Source: a virus. From it: a stretch of DNA of 42,287 nt. Positions 13,845 through 21,252 of the stretch are shown in pieces. The notes under the pieces were generated by a model. It did no database searches. It was not told the DNA's origin and was given only the letters and a program-made list of their open reading frames with translations. The position numbers and the translations under genes are program-made. The stretch is taken from the IMG/VR virus record IMGVR_UViG_3300036852_000161, positions 1-42,287 of that record. One strand, 5' to 3'. Position 1 is the first letter of the stretch; the number at the start of each line of letters is the position of its first letter.

Positions 13845-14168
13845 ATGGACGCCAACAACTTCACCGTCGAATTCTCCCTGAACTCCATGCTCACTATCGA
13901 CGACTGGTCGAAGGAGAACGAAGTGCAAATACGCTGCCGAGCGAAGTACTTCGTGGTCGATTGGCTGTTCCAGATCTCCGCCGTGGAGTACCTGGAGCGC
14001 GATCGGTGGATTCCCTTCGTTCTGCCGCCACCGATTCGCAACCAGCTCTACGAATTCGCCGCGAAGTGGCTGAAGGAAGAGGAGCGCGATCGGTACTGGC
14101 GTCGTGTCGAGGATGAGATCACCAGAGCGGATCGGCGCGAGCTGATGGGGTTGGAGAAGGTGTCATGA
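13845..14168 (+). CDS. Hypothetical protein
   Basis: A 107-residue protein (MDANNFTVEFSLNSMLTIDD) with GGAGAAAAG upstream of the ATG. C-terminal half is a charged helix (AAKWLKEEERDRYWRRVEDE). Function unknown. Confidence 0.6.
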   Translation: MDANNFTVEFSLNSMLTIDDWSKENEVQIRCRAKYFVVDWLFQISAVEYLERDRWIPFVLPPPIRNQLYEFAAKWLKEEERDRYWRRVEDEITRADRRELMGLEKVS

Positions 14169-14329
14169 GCGCCTTTCGCAAACGTGCCGAGATGCTGTCG
14201 CTGCCCGCTATGGCGCCGATCAATACGCCGGCATGCGAGCCGCACTGGCACAAGTACGACGTGCCGAGCTGTAAGAGATTCGTATCTGAGCGCAAGCATG
14301 TGCGACCGAAGACAAGTCGAGCTGCATGA
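14165..14329 (+). CDS. Small hypothetical protein (54 aa)
   Basis: A 54-residue protein starting MSAFRKRAEMLSLPAMAPIN, overlapping the previous stop as ATGA. It has HWHKYDVPSCKRF in the middle, with His and Cys that might bind metal. The coupling and the lack of any other gene here support it; function unknown. Confidence 0.5.
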   Translation: MSAFRKRAEMLSLPAMAPINTPACEPHWHKYDVPSCKRFVSERKHVRPKTSRAA

Positions 14330-14501
14330 GTGCGAGCGCTGGGAGCAGGAGCAGCGCTGGCTGATTGAAGATCCTGCATTTGAACAATGGTTGATCGAGT
14401 ACGAACAGGAGATGAACCCGTGCCATTACCTATCAAAGACAACGGCGGAAAAGACTTCAAGAAAGTCCCAGAAGGCGTGCACATTGCAGTCTGCAACATG
14501 A
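14298..14501 (+). CDS. Small hypothetical protein
   Basis: A 67-residue protein, MCDRRQVELHECERWEQEQR, acidic and helical in its first 40 residues. It overlaps both neighbours (32 bases upstream, 82 bases into the SSB-like gene); the last third looks like out-of-frame sequence. Weak SD. Existence is moderately supported. Confidence 0.45.
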   Translation: MCDRRQVELHECERWEQEQRWLIEDPAFEQWLIEYEQEMNPCHYLSKTTAEKTSRKSQKACTLQSAT

Positions 14502-15025
14502 TTGTGGATTGCGGTGTTCAGCCCGGCGGTCGATTCAAACCGCAGCACAAGGTTTACGTGCGCTGGGAAGTGCCTGCTGAGCGCGTCGAATACGAACGTG
14601 ATGGCAAGCCCTACGAAGGTCCGCTATCCATCGGTCGCTTCTACACGGCCTCGCTCAGCGAGAAGTCGCACCTTCGTAAGGATCTCGAGAACTGGCGCGG
14701 TAAAGCTTTCACACGCGAAGAGCTCGATGGCTTCGATCTGTTCAATATTCTGGGAGCCCCGTGTCAGATCATGGTCACGCACACCGTAGGCGACGACAAG
14801 AAGGTCTACGCGAACGTGACTGGTGTCATGGGACTGCCCAAGGGAACACCGAAACCGAAAGCGGAAAATCCTCTCATCAAGTTCGCGCCCGATGATTGTG
14901 AGCAATGGGATCAGCTCCCGCAATGGCTGCAAGAAAAGGTGGAGAACAGCGAGTCAGCGGATACCGCTGGATCGCCCGCGCCTACATCTGATGATTCTTT
15001 CGACGACGATCAGATTCCATTCTGA
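14420..15025 (+). CDS. SSB-like single-stranded DNA-binding protein
   Basis: A 201-residue protein ending DSFDDDQIPF, an acidic tip very like the DDDIPF tail by which bacterial SSB recruits partner proteins. The body (GVHIAVCNMIVDCGVQPGG, GRFYTASLSEKSHLRKDLEN, FNILGAPCQIMVTHTVGDDK) matches a common phage OB-fold-like protein family. GTG 14420 has AGGAGATGA upstream. It precedes NinB and a YbcO-like nuclease, so it likely acts in recombination or replication of phage DNA. The acidic linker before the tip is Ser/Asp-rich, as in SSB. Confidence 0.7.
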   Translation: MPLPIKDNGGKDFKKVPEGVHIAVCNMIVDCGVQPGGRFKPQHKVYVRWEVPAERVEYERDGKPYEGPLSIGRFYTASLSEKSHLRKDLENWRGKAFTREELDGFDLFNILGAPCQIMVTHTVGDDKKVYANVTGVMGLPKGTPKPKAENPLIKFAPDDCEQWDQLPQWLQEKVENSESADTAGSPAPTSDDSFDDDQIPF

Positions 15026-15028
15026 TTT

Positions 15029-15280
15029 ATGCCACTAGTTGTTAAACGGGAGATGGAGGGGGCAGCGCTCACACGCCGCATCGGTGAATACGTGCAGCAA
15101 TTCCTATCACATTTGGAAAGACCCGATGGTCCTGACGAATTAGGGGTTATCCAGCTGTGGGAAGAACTGCGAAACCAGCACGAGGTTTACAGCGGCGTGT
15201 GGGCGTACCTACAAGGATGGCACCGCGCAATGATCAAGCACATCGTGGACCGCTATGTACGAGATTCTTCCAAAGGGTAA
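15029..15280 (+). CDS. Hypothetical protein between SSB-like and NinB
   Basis: An 83-residue helical protein. The start is uncertain: ATG 15029 has no SD, and ATG 15053 has GGGAG only one base away. It overlaps ninB by 26 bases. Function unknown. Confidence 0.55.
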   Translation: MPLVVKREMEGAALTRRIGEYVQQFLSHLERPDGPDELGVIQLWEELRNQHEVYSGVWAYLQGWHRAMIKHIVDRYVRDSSKG

Positions 15281-15650
15281 TCGATCGCTCACGCGCGTCG
15301 TCGGCAAGCTTGCTTCCTTGCCTAAAGATCGCGCCTGGAAGATCGAAATCAGCGAGCACAAGAGTACGCGCAGCAATGAACAGAATGCTTTCCTATGGGG
15401 AGTGGTGTACGAAACCATCGCCCAACATCTGCCCGGCTGGGATGCGAATGACATCCATGAGTACTTCTTGGGCGAACACTTCGGATGGCAGACATTGGAG
15501 GGATTGGGCCGCAAGCGCCTCAAGCCGCGCAAACGAAGCTCGCGTCTCACGACAATCCAGTTCAACAAGTACATTGAATTCATCCAGCGCCGCATGGCCG
15601 AGCACGGCGTCTACATTCCGGACCCCAACGAGAAACGCCATGCAGCTTAA
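15255..15650 (+). CDS. ninB: NinB-like recombination protein
   Basis: A 131-residue protein with the NinB (PF05772) pattern: STRSNEQNAFLWGVVYETIA, DANDIHEYFLGEHFGW, then RSSRLTTIQFNKYIEFIQRR. NinB binds ssDNA and assists recombination in lambda, where it can act in the RecF-like pathway. Length is close to the family norm (about 140). It is followed by a YbcO-like nuclease, the same order as in lambdoid nin regions and DLP12 (ybcN-ybcO). Confidence 0.85.
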   Translation: MYEILPKGNRSLTRVVGKLASLPKDRAWKIEISEHKSTRSNEQNAFLWGVVYETIAQHLPGWDANDIHEYFLGEHFGWQTLEGLGRKRLKPRKRSSRLTTIQFNKYIEFIQRRMAEHGVYIPDPNEKRHAA

Positions 15651-15948
15651 GATCGAAAAGCTCCGCAAACTCGCACGTGGTCGAGTTTGTCTCATCAACA
15701 CGCCAGAGTGCTGCCACGATCCCGAGCGCACTGTGCTCTGTCACATTCGCCGCGGCAATGTCGGCGGGACGGGCCTCAAGCCGCACGACCTCATTGCACT
15801 TCCCGGCTGCGACATCTGCAATGACATATCGGACGGCGGCAGAAAGAGCAGTTGGTCGCGTAGCGAGATCGATGAAGCGATTCTTGGCGGCTATGCGATC
15901 TGGATTAATTACCTGCTGAAACAAGAAATCGTGGTGGTGTGCATATGA
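15640..15948 (+). CDS. YbcO-like (DUF1364) zinc-binding nuclease
   Basis: A 102-residue protein with the DUF1364/YbcO pattern: GRVCLINTPECCHDPERTV, then LCHIRRGNVGGTGLKPHDLI and GCDICNDISDG, giving C...CC...CH...C-x-x-C metal and catalytic residues of an HNH-like fold. YbcO-type proteins are thought to cut DNA during recombination. One departure: the usual C-x-x-C-H becomes CDICND, so the second His of the family is replaced by Asn. Starts by overlapping ninB. Confidence 0.75.
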   Translation: MQLKIEKLRKLARGRVCLINTPECCHDPERTVLCHIRRGNVGGTGLKPHDLIALPGCDICNDISDGGRKSSWSRSEIDEAILGGYAIWINYLLKQEIVVVCI

Positions 15949-16169
15949 TGGCCGTCATCGTCATGCCAGAACGCTGCGCGAGAGCCTTGCAAAAGGTTCT
16001 CGACCGATTCGTGCTCACGACCAATCCAGACGACTTCATGCCCGACGAGCAGCGCGATATCAGTGAGGGACTTGTGCAGTTCTCGGTGGGACTTCGTGCT
16101 GCACAGAAAGGCCAATCACTCACAAACGCACTGTGTCCATGTGAGCCATGCGAGGGAGATCATGAGTAA
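15945..16169 (+). CDS. Hypothetical protein
   Basis: A 74-residue protein (MMAVIVMPERCARALQKVLD) with ATGA overlap with the upstream stop. C-terminus has CPCEPCEGDHE, a C-x-C-x-x-C cluster that may bind metal. Function unknown. Confidence 0.55.
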   Translation: MMAVIVMPERCARALQKVLDRFVLTTNPDDFMPDEQRDISEGLVQFSVGLRAAQKGQSLTNALCPCEPCEGDHE

Positions 16170-16434
16170 TCAAGAACAGCTTCCTGCTGAGAAACAAGTC
16201 CGGCACGCGTCGCGGCTAGACGACTCGAAACAATCGCTTTGCGGTGAGAGTCCAGGATATTTGACACGACCGCGCGAGACCATTAATTGCCCCACTTGCC
16301 GCGTGATCCTCAATCACGTCAGAGATCGATACGCACAGGACGGATATAGCGATCGACGTCTGACGAAGGATGAGATGCGCCAGGCCGCGCGGGAAATGTA
16401 TGCCGATCTCGTCGGCGGAGATATTGAAGGATGA
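16162..16434 (+). CDS. Small zinc-ribbon-like hypothetical protein
   Basis: A 90-residue protein (MSNQEQLPAEKQVRHASRLD). LCGESPGYLTRPRETINCPTC gives C-x16-19-C-x-x-C, with HVRDRY after it, a likely half zinc site. A pattern of this sort (K-x-x-H...C-G...C-x-x-C) is common in phage proteins read against a whole-genome background of such genes. GGGAG precedes the ATG. Function unknown. Confidence 0.6.
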   Translation: MSNQEQLPAEKQVRHASRLDDSKQSLCGESPGYLTRPRETINCPTCRVILNHVRDRYAQDGYSDRRLTKDEMRQAAREMYADLVGGDIEG

Positions 16435-16610
16435 ACGCGCAACCGTCTGAGCCGATGATGACCGTCAAGGCTCACAAGAAAATTCTCTACGAGATCCGTT
16501 GCAAGGTCGCCGGGGCCAACCTTGATCTAGGCGCCTATCTAGATCCAGATCACACCGGTGAAGAGCTGGACGCCATCGTTGAATGGCTCGACAAAATGGG
16601 TGAAGCATGA
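16431..16610 (+). CDS. Small hypothetical protein (59 aa)
   Basis: A 59-residue protein (MNAQPSEPMMTVKAHKKILY) with ATGA overlaps on both sides (16431-16434 and 16607-16610). Tight coupling on each side is strong evidence that it is translated. Function unknown. Confidence 0.65.
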   Translation: MNAQPSEPMMTVKAHKKILYEIRCKVAGANLDLGAYLDPDHTGEELDAIVEWLDKMGEA

Positions 16611-17044
16611 ATGCTCAGCAGCCCGCAGACACGATGTGCTACGTGCACGAGATCAAGGAAGTACCTCGATATGGAATTCCTGGAACGATCTGGCAAAAGA
16701 ACTTTTGCCCGTACTGCAAGCTCGAGCGCAAAGATGCCGAGCTTGCAGAGCTTCGCGAAAGGCTCGTCATGCTCGAAACCGCCAACCAGCTGAACAAGGA
16801 GACGGCGACTAAGCAGTGCGATGGATTGCGCAAGCTAAGCGATGCGCGCCTGACCTGGGCGATGGTGCACGGCGAGGAAACGTGTTCCTGCTGTGACGCT
16901 CTGGATCAAGCGATTCGAGAATTCACCGCAACTCCGGAGACGATTGCAGCGATGCAGTCCGGCATTGAAACTTGTGACGACTGCGGTATGTCAGGCGACC
17001 TCATCGACTTTAACGGCCGCAAGATTCATGAGGTGTGCCCGTGA
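16607..17044 (+). CDS. Cys-rich coiled-coil protein
   Basis: A 145-residue protein. A CPYC motif (about 34-37) is followed by a coiled coil (ERKDAELAELRERLVMLETA), then CSCC (about 93-96) and CDDCGM with a last Cys near the C-terminus. The layout is metal site, helix, metal site, which suggests a dimeric zinc protein. It starts a run of Cys-rich small genes. No known family recognised. Confidence 0.6.
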   Translation: MNAQQPADTMCYVHEIKEVPRYGIPGTIWQKNFCPYCKLERKDAELAELRERLVMLETANQLNKETATKQCDGLRKLSDARLTWAMVHGEETCSCCDALDQAIREFTATPETIAAMQSGIETCDDCGMSGDLIDFNGRKIHEVCP

Positions 17045-17883
17045 ATGAGCGGCTGCGAGAGATACTCGCCATTGCCCAAGATACCTCCTACGCAGCCGAG
17101 GACCGCATAGAGATGATTCGTGCTGCTTTAGAAGGGACGACAGCGCGCGAACCGGCGAGATTAACGTCTTGCATCTTTGTCGGATCGCCACCGAAAGACT
17201 TTAGCTCGTGGAGCGAATGGTCATCGCGGGCGGTACTATCAGGCGTTCGTATTGAGGCGATAACAGCTCTCGAACCGGCGGCTGTCGACCCCGCTGGGTA
17301 TTTGCATGAAATCATCGAGCCATTTCGGCAGCCGATTCAGATGTACTCGTCGTCAAGTAAAAATCCGTGGTCGCATTGGGTCCAGAATCATCTGGACCAG
17401 TGTGAGTACAAGTGCACGCCTCTATATGCGCGACCCGCTCCACCGCCGGAAGCCGTTTGGTGTTTGTGCCCGCCGACTCGCTGTAATGGGGGGCGAGCTG
17501 ATCAGTGCAGATTCAGAGCCGCCTCACCGCCGAGAGCTTTGCCATTTGATTCAAATGTGCTGACAGCGCCTCTCCCTCCAATCACCTTCGGTCTGCTTGA
17601 TCGGTTTGAAGGGATGCAGCTCCTAGAACTCGGGGATCAGGAGGAATTGAGATGGTCGCAGGCCGCGATCGACTTTGCGGCTCTTGTGAGGACGGATGCT
17701 CCACCACCGAGCGCGTGGCTGATCTTCTACGAGGATCACGTCGTCACTCCCGAAGTGTTCGTCGGCGAGGGAGCCAAAGAAGCCGCGTACAAGCGATTCA
17801 ACCAGGCGCGCGACCACTGGAGTTGCCACCTATTCGCTCGGGTCGCGGATAGCACAGCTTCAACGAAGGCGTCTGAGTTATGA
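17041..17883 (+). CDS. Ea22-like hypothetical protein
   Basis: A 280-residue protein from GTG 17041 (GTGA overlap). It contains TPLYARPAPPPEAV, the P-L-Y-A-R-P segment common in lambdoid Ead/Ea22-type proteins, a Cys cluster (CLCPPTRCNGG), and a C-terminal AWLIFYEDHVVTPEVF / NQARDHWSCHLFARV segment found in the same group. These accessory early proteins vary in sequence and have no clear biochemical role. It is the longest gene of the accessory part before integrase. Confidence 0.55.
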   Translation: MNERLREILAIAQDTSYAAEDRIEMIRAALEGTTAREPARLTSCIFVGSPPKDFSSWSEWSSRAVLSGVRIEAITALEPAAVDPAGYLHEIIEPFRQPIQMYSSSSKNPWSHWVQNHLDQCEYKCTPLYARPAPPPEAVWCLCPPTRCNGGRADQCRFRAASPPRALPFDSNVLTAPLPPITFGLLDRFEGMQLLELGDQEELRWSQAAIDFAALVRTDAPPPSAWLIFYEDHVVTPEVFVGEGAKEAAYKRFNQARDHWSCHLFARVADSTASTKASEL

Positions 17884-18218
17884 GAGACGAATTCTTCGAA
17901 GCGCAGTTCAAGTCCCATTCGGACGATTCGGTCGTGCAGTGCCCATACTGCAAGTACGAATATCAGCCCGAAGCCGAGGACTATTCGGAAGACACGCGCG
18001 AGCATGAATGCAGTGAGTGCGAGAAAAAATTCTGGTTGCACCAAAACTTCGAGGTTTCTCATCACGTGAAGCCGGATTGTGAACTGAACGGCGAGCAGCA
18101 CAAGTGGGACTTCATCAGGAAACGTGGCGGCATCGATACGCAGTGGCAATCGTGCGACGTGTGCGACAAGTGGCGGCGCACGCCTAGCTCAGCAGCGGGA
18201 GAGCGCGATGAGCAATAA
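17880..18218 (+). CDS. Zinc-ribbon protein
   Basis: A 112-residue protein with CPYCKYEYQP and CSECEKKF about 25 residues later, a complete two-knuckle zinc ribbon (about 20-50), and CDVCDKWRR near the C-terminus. Opening MRDEFFEAQFKSHSDDSVVQ is acidic. ATG overlaps the previous stop. Likely nucleic-acid or protein binding; function unknown. Confidence 0.65.
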   Translation: MRDEFFEAQFKSHSDDSVVQCPYCKYEYQPEAEDYSEDTREHECSECEKKFWLHQNFEVSHHVKPDCELNGEQHKWDFIRKRGGIDTQWQSCDVCDKWRRTPSSAAGERDEQ

Positions 18219-18450
18219 GTACACCGTCGAAGTTTCGTTCACGCCAATCTGCTCTGCGTGTGGCGCAGAGCTTGAGTGCGGTCTAACGGAAAGCAGGCCC
18301 AACAAAAGCCATGATCCGTTCTGGCGCGACAACCCGTACGAGAGAAAAGATCGGCGCGTGTTCGTTCGCGCATGCGGTAAGTGCTTCGTCTACAAAGGGG
18401 ACCTGCAAGCATCATCGCAAGAGCCATCAGAGAGCGAGGGGCGGTCATGA
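18208..18450 (+). CDS. Small zinc-binding-like protein
   Basis: An 80-residue protein with CSACGAELEC near residue 15 and ACGKCF near residue 56, an apparent C4 zinc site. Leader and start GAGCGCGATGAGCA are identical, with the same offset, to those at 22010-22023. Function unknown. Confidence 0.6.
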   Translation: MSNKYTVEVSFTPICSACGAELECGLTESRPNKSHDPFWRDNPYERKDRRVFVRACGKCFVYKGDLQASSQEPSESEGRS

Positions 18451-18890
18451 AGCGGTATACGGCCGAAGAGAATTCTCACTGCAACGGCATCGAGCCGGTC
18501 TACGACATGTGTGGCCAGTTCTATCTCGTGTCCGACGTCCAGCAGTTAGCTCGCGAGTGCTTGCCGTATGTGACAGCCATTAGTATCGGCGAATCGATAG
18601 AGCAACACGCCGCAGTCGTACGAAAGCTCCGCGCCATCATCGGCGAGGCGACAGCGCAGGAGAGTGTTGCTCAGCGAATCGTGGAAGCGCAAAAGCAACC
18701 TGGCGTCGCAGCCATGGTCGAGTTGATGGAAAAGGCGGCATGCTCATCGCCGGAAACGAGAGCTGATGCGGTTAGCAAGCTCACCTGGACCTGCGGCGGA
18801 TGCGAGACGCTGAATCATCCAGAAGCCATAACCTGCAAGCACTGCGGCATCAAGCCGTATTCAGGAGCGAACCGGGAAGGTGAGGTATGA
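18447..18890 (+). CDS. Hypothetical protein with C-terminal zinc ribbon
   Basis: A 147-residue protein. The first 110 residues are mainly helical; the end WTCGGCETLNHPEAITCKHC (segment about 115-134) is a RanBP2-like W-x-C-x-x-C...N...C-x-x-C zinc finger. Starts with ATGA overlap. Function unknown. Confidence 0.65.
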   Translation: MKRYTAEENSHCNGIEPVYDMCGQFYLVSDVQQLARECLPYVTAISIGESIEQHAAVVRKLRAIIGEATAQESVAQRIVEAQKQPGVAAMVELMEKAACSSPETRADAVSKLTWTCGGCETLNHPEAITCKHCGIKPYSGANREGEV

Positions 18891-19117
18891 GAAAGACCGT
18901 GAGTTTGCCGCGAGATCACTACAACGCCATCAAGCGAGTGCTGAAGATGACGCGAACATTCATCGCTGCCAACGTTGAGAGCGACACTCTGCACGCATGC
19001 GGCTACGGCTTGATTACTGGCGCTGAGATCGATCAGCACATCTGTGCAGCAATCAAACTCATGCCCACGAAACGCAGAGCATCCGCGCGTCGATCCTCTG
19101 AGCATCAGGAGAAATGA
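18887..19117 (+). CDS. Small basic hypothetical protein
   Basis: A 76-residue protein (MRKTVSLPRDHYNAIKRVLK) with ATGA overlaps on both sides; the C-terminus is strongly basic (TKRRASARRSSEHQEK). Function unknown. Confidence 0.6.
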   Translation: MRKTVSLPRDHYNAIKRVLKMTRTFIAANVESDTLHACGYGLITGAEIDQHICAAIKLMPTKRRASARRSSEHQEK

Positions 19118-19395
19118 AAATGAGAATCTGGAAGTACCAATTGGACGTAACCGAGAAGCAGTCGCTTGAGCTTCCGCAGGGAGCGAAGATCCTGACAGTT
19201 CAAATGCAGCAAGAATCCCCGCAGCTTTGGGCTCTCGTGGACGAGAAGAAGTTTGACGACATGGAGATGCGTCAAATTGCGATCTACGGCACCGGCAATC
19301 CATTTCCCGATGGCGATCTCGGCAAGTACATCGCGACCTTCCAGATGCATGGTGGACTACTAGTATTCCACGCGTTCGAGATCGTCAACGCCTAG
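19114..19395 (+). CDS. DUF7352-like conserved phage protein
   Basis: A 93-residue protein with MRIWKYQLDVTEKQSLELP, GAKILTVQ, WALVD and FQMHGGLLVFHAFE, the pattern of a widespread small phage protein family (DUF7352-like). The family is of unknown function. The start overlaps the previous stop as ATGA; an alternative ATG is at 19120. Confidence 0.7.
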   Translation: MKMRIWKYQLDVTEKQSLELPQGAKILTVQMQQESPQLWALVDEKKFDDMEMRQIAIYGTGNPFPDGDLGKYIATFQMHGGLLVFHAFEIVNA

Positions 19396-19410
19396 CGGAG
19401 GAGCAAGTCA

Positions 19411-19659
19411 GTGCAGAAGTACTACGCCATCGATCTCAGCACACAGGACGGCCCGCTACGGGCGGCTGTATATCGTGCTGACGAAGCCGACGCGCGCATC
19501 GCTGCGGCCGAGAAGATCATGCGCGACGAGCTGCTGATCGACGTGGGCCAGCAAGAGGAGCAAGGATATTGCATGGCCTGCGGTCATCGAGGTCCGACGG
19601 TTGCGACAATTGAACACGCTAACGACTGCGCGTTGAACATATGGCTAGCGAGATTCTGA
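19411..19659 (+). CDS. Small hypothetical protein with Cys/His motif
   Basis: An 82-residue protein from GTG 19411. It has YCMACGHRG followed by H-A-N-D-C, a C-x-x-C...H...C zinc-type arrangement. The leader AGGAGCAAGTC plus one base before GTG is the same as at 21406. Function unknown. Confidence 0.6.
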   Translation: MQKYYAIDLSTQDGPLRAAVYRADEADARIAAAEKIMRDELLIDVGQQEEQGYCMACGHRGPTVATIEHANDCALNIWLARF

Positions 19660-19883
19660 GCATGTTAGACAAATACAAAGAATGGCACGCCTATGTAGCA
19701 ATGGTCATTGGGATGTTAGGTGGAGCTTGGGCAGTGACGTACCTCTTCCATCTGGGTCCCGACATTTCTGCCAGTACCGCCCCATGGTGGAGTTTTCCGT
19801 ACTACTTGACCGCGTTGGTCGGCGGCTTCGTCGTGTTTCTTTTTACGGCCGCATCCCGTCTTGTGGATGCTTCATCGATTTGA
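19641..19883 (+). CDS. Small two-helix membrane protein
   Basis: An 80-residue protein with two clear transmembrane segments: about residues 18-37 (VAMVIGMLGGAWAVTYLFHL) and about 53-71 (YYLTALVGGFVVFLFTAA). It overlaps the upstream gene by 19 bases. In a temperate phage such a protein could be a superinfection-exclusion or holin-like product, but nothing in the sequence decides this. The start could also be ATG 19662. Confidence 0.6.
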   Translation: MASEILSMLDKYKEWHAYVAMVIGMLGGAWAVTYLFHLGPDISASTAPWWSFPYYLTALVGGFVVFLFTAASRLVDASSI

Positions 19884-19909
19884 CGGTACGTCTGAATCCT
19901 AATGGTTAG

Positions 19910-20290
19910 ATGAGCATGAGTGTCGTTGACTTCGACGAATTGTCTAAACTGGCCGCCACCAAGAAGGTGAAAGCGGTAAGTGCGTGGTGCGCTCGCAATC
20001 GCATCAAGACTTGGCGCGATACCAAAGGACGCCCCTGCACTGATTCGGCTGCGCTTCACCGCTCGCTCTTTCGGGACGAACACGAAGAAGCTCCCAATTT
20101 CGAACTACCGTCATGGCAAAACTCAGTTGCGGTCTTGACATCCCTGCCGTCACGGAAAAAGACGGTCGGTACTACAAAATCGTCAAGAACAAGTGGCACC
20201 CGCTCACGCGAATCGACGAAGGCGTCAACGCCCTCCTCCGATTCCTCGAAGACTTCGACCCCTTCCGGCCCGGAACCATCCGAGAGCTGA
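19910..20290 (+). CDS. DUF4224-like protein upstream of integrase
   Basis: A 126-residue frame. Residues 1-55 match the DUF4224 pattern (FDELSKLAATKKVKAVSAWC, then GRPCTDSAAL), a small winged-helix-like protein found directly before phage integrases and probably acting as excisionase or cofactor. The last 60 residues, Ser/Thr/Lys-rich, lie over the integrase gene and look like out-of-frame sequence. The 178-base overlap is far longer than others in this operon; see findings. Confidence 0.65.
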   Translation: MSMSVVDFDELSKLAATKKVKAVSAWCARNRIKTWRDTKGRPCTDSAALHRSLFRDEHEEAPNFELPSWQNSVAVLTSLPSRKKTVGTTKSSRTSGTRSRESTKASTPSSDSSKTSTPSGPEPSES

Positions 20291-21033
20291 TCGCCATGTA
20301 CCGCGCGCTAGGGATGTCTGAGCTCAAGCCCGCGACTGTCGTGGACTACGAGCGCATCCTACTTCGCCTGGAGCACCACTTCGGGCACATGGGAATCGAA
20401 TCTCTGAAGCCGAGTCAGGTTGCCCATTTCCTTGAGCGTCGCAAGAAAGCGGGGCGCGGCGGGACTCGAGCGAACCGTGAAATGGCCGTGCTCGCCGCCG
20501 CCTACAACTTCGGCATGCGCAACTTATATTGCGAATACAACCCCTGCAAAGGGATCGCTCGCAACAAGGAGCGGCCCAAGAAGGGAGCGGTATCCAACGA
20601 GTCGTTCTTGGATGTCTTCAATCGTGCGAACGAGGCGTTCCAGGATCTCATCGCGGCCGACTATCTCTCTGGCGTCCGGCAAACCGACATCATTGGCTGG
20701 CGTCGTACGCAGCATATGAAGCCCGCAGGGATCGATTACGTGCAGAGCAAGACCGATAAGCCTCACCTCGTGGAGTGGTCGCCAGCGCTGCGGTACTTCG
20801 TGGATAGAGCGATCGCACGCGAGCCTGACTCCGAGTTCATCTTCACGAATACTGAGGGTGAACCTTGGACGGTCTCGGCCATTGCGAGCCAGCTCGCGCG
20901 CCTGGACTCCCCTTGGTGTTTCAAGGATCTTCGAGCGAAGGCGCAGACCGACGCGGCGCATTCGGTGCTCGGTCATGGGGCGGCGCTCGAGGCGGTCTAT
21001 CGCAAGAAATTGGTCACGCAACCGGTCCGATGA
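20113..21033 (+). CDS. int: Tyrosine integrase
   Basis: A 306-residue tyrosine recombinase that would insert the phage at a host tRNA-Asn gene. N-terminal arm-binding part contains DGRYYKIVKNKWHP; a SAM-like core-binding domain covers about 55-150. Catalytic residues by alignment: Arg189 (LSGVRQTD), Lys213 (QSKTDK), Lys271/Arg274 (FKDLR, where Lys replaces the usual His, as in many phage integrases), His288 (LGHGA) and Tyr296 (AVYRKK). The attP lies just downstream. The start has no convincing SD, which fits coupling to the overlapping upstream gene. Confidence 0.92.
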   Translation: MAKLSCGLDIPAVTEKDGRYYKIVKNKWHPLTRIDEGVNALLRFLEDFDPFRPGTIRELIAMYRALGMSELKPATVVDYERILLRLEHHFGHMGIESLKPSQVAHFLERRKKAGRGGTRANREMAVLAAAYNFGMRNLYCEYNPCKGIARNKERPKKGAVSNESFLDVFNRANEAFQDLIAADYLSGVRQTDIIGWRRTQHMKPAGIDYVQSKTDKPHLVEWSPALRYFVDRAIAREPDSEFIFTNTEGEPWTVSAIASQLARLDSPWCFKDLRAKAQTDAAHSVLGHGAALEAVYRKKLVTQPVR

Positions 21034-21035
21034 GT

Positions 21036-21230
21036 CTCTAAGAGAAGTAGGAAATCACCGTGTTTTTGACCCCTGTTTCTGATACCTTCTTAGAGGACGC
21101 GCGCGAGAATTTCGGCGAGAAACCGCATTTGACAGAGGGACTGTTAATCCGTTGGTCGGCGGTTCGAATCCGTCCCGGGGAGCCAGTTTCAGGCTCATAT
21201 CCCTCTAAGAATGCACCACAGTCTCTAAGA
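21036..21230. repeat. Four CTCTAAGA sites around attP (arm-type site candidates)
   Basis: CTCTAAGA at 21036-21043, 21203-21210 and 21223-21230 on the plus strand, and inverted (TCTTAGAG) at 21088-21095. Two extend to TCTCTAAGAGA. They flank the tRNA-like core on both sides, as integrase arm-type binding sites do. Confidence 0.7.
21138..21185 (+). other. attP core: 3' part of tRNA-Asn(GTT)
   Basis: The sequence from GGACTGTTAATCC through the T arm GGCGG-TTCGAAT-CCGTC, acceptor strand CCGGGGA, discriminator G and CCA is the 3' half of a tRNA-Asn. No D arm or 5' acceptor strand precedes it, so it is not a working tRNA. It would rebuild the 3' end of the host gene after integration. Confidence 0.9.
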
Positions 21231-21252
21231 GACGCTGCTGGAGCACATAGAT

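Noticed and set aside
21121-21185. Complete tRNA gene
   Set aside because: Only the anticodon, variable, T and 3' acceptor parts are present; no D arm or 5' acceptor strand, so it is an attP fragment.
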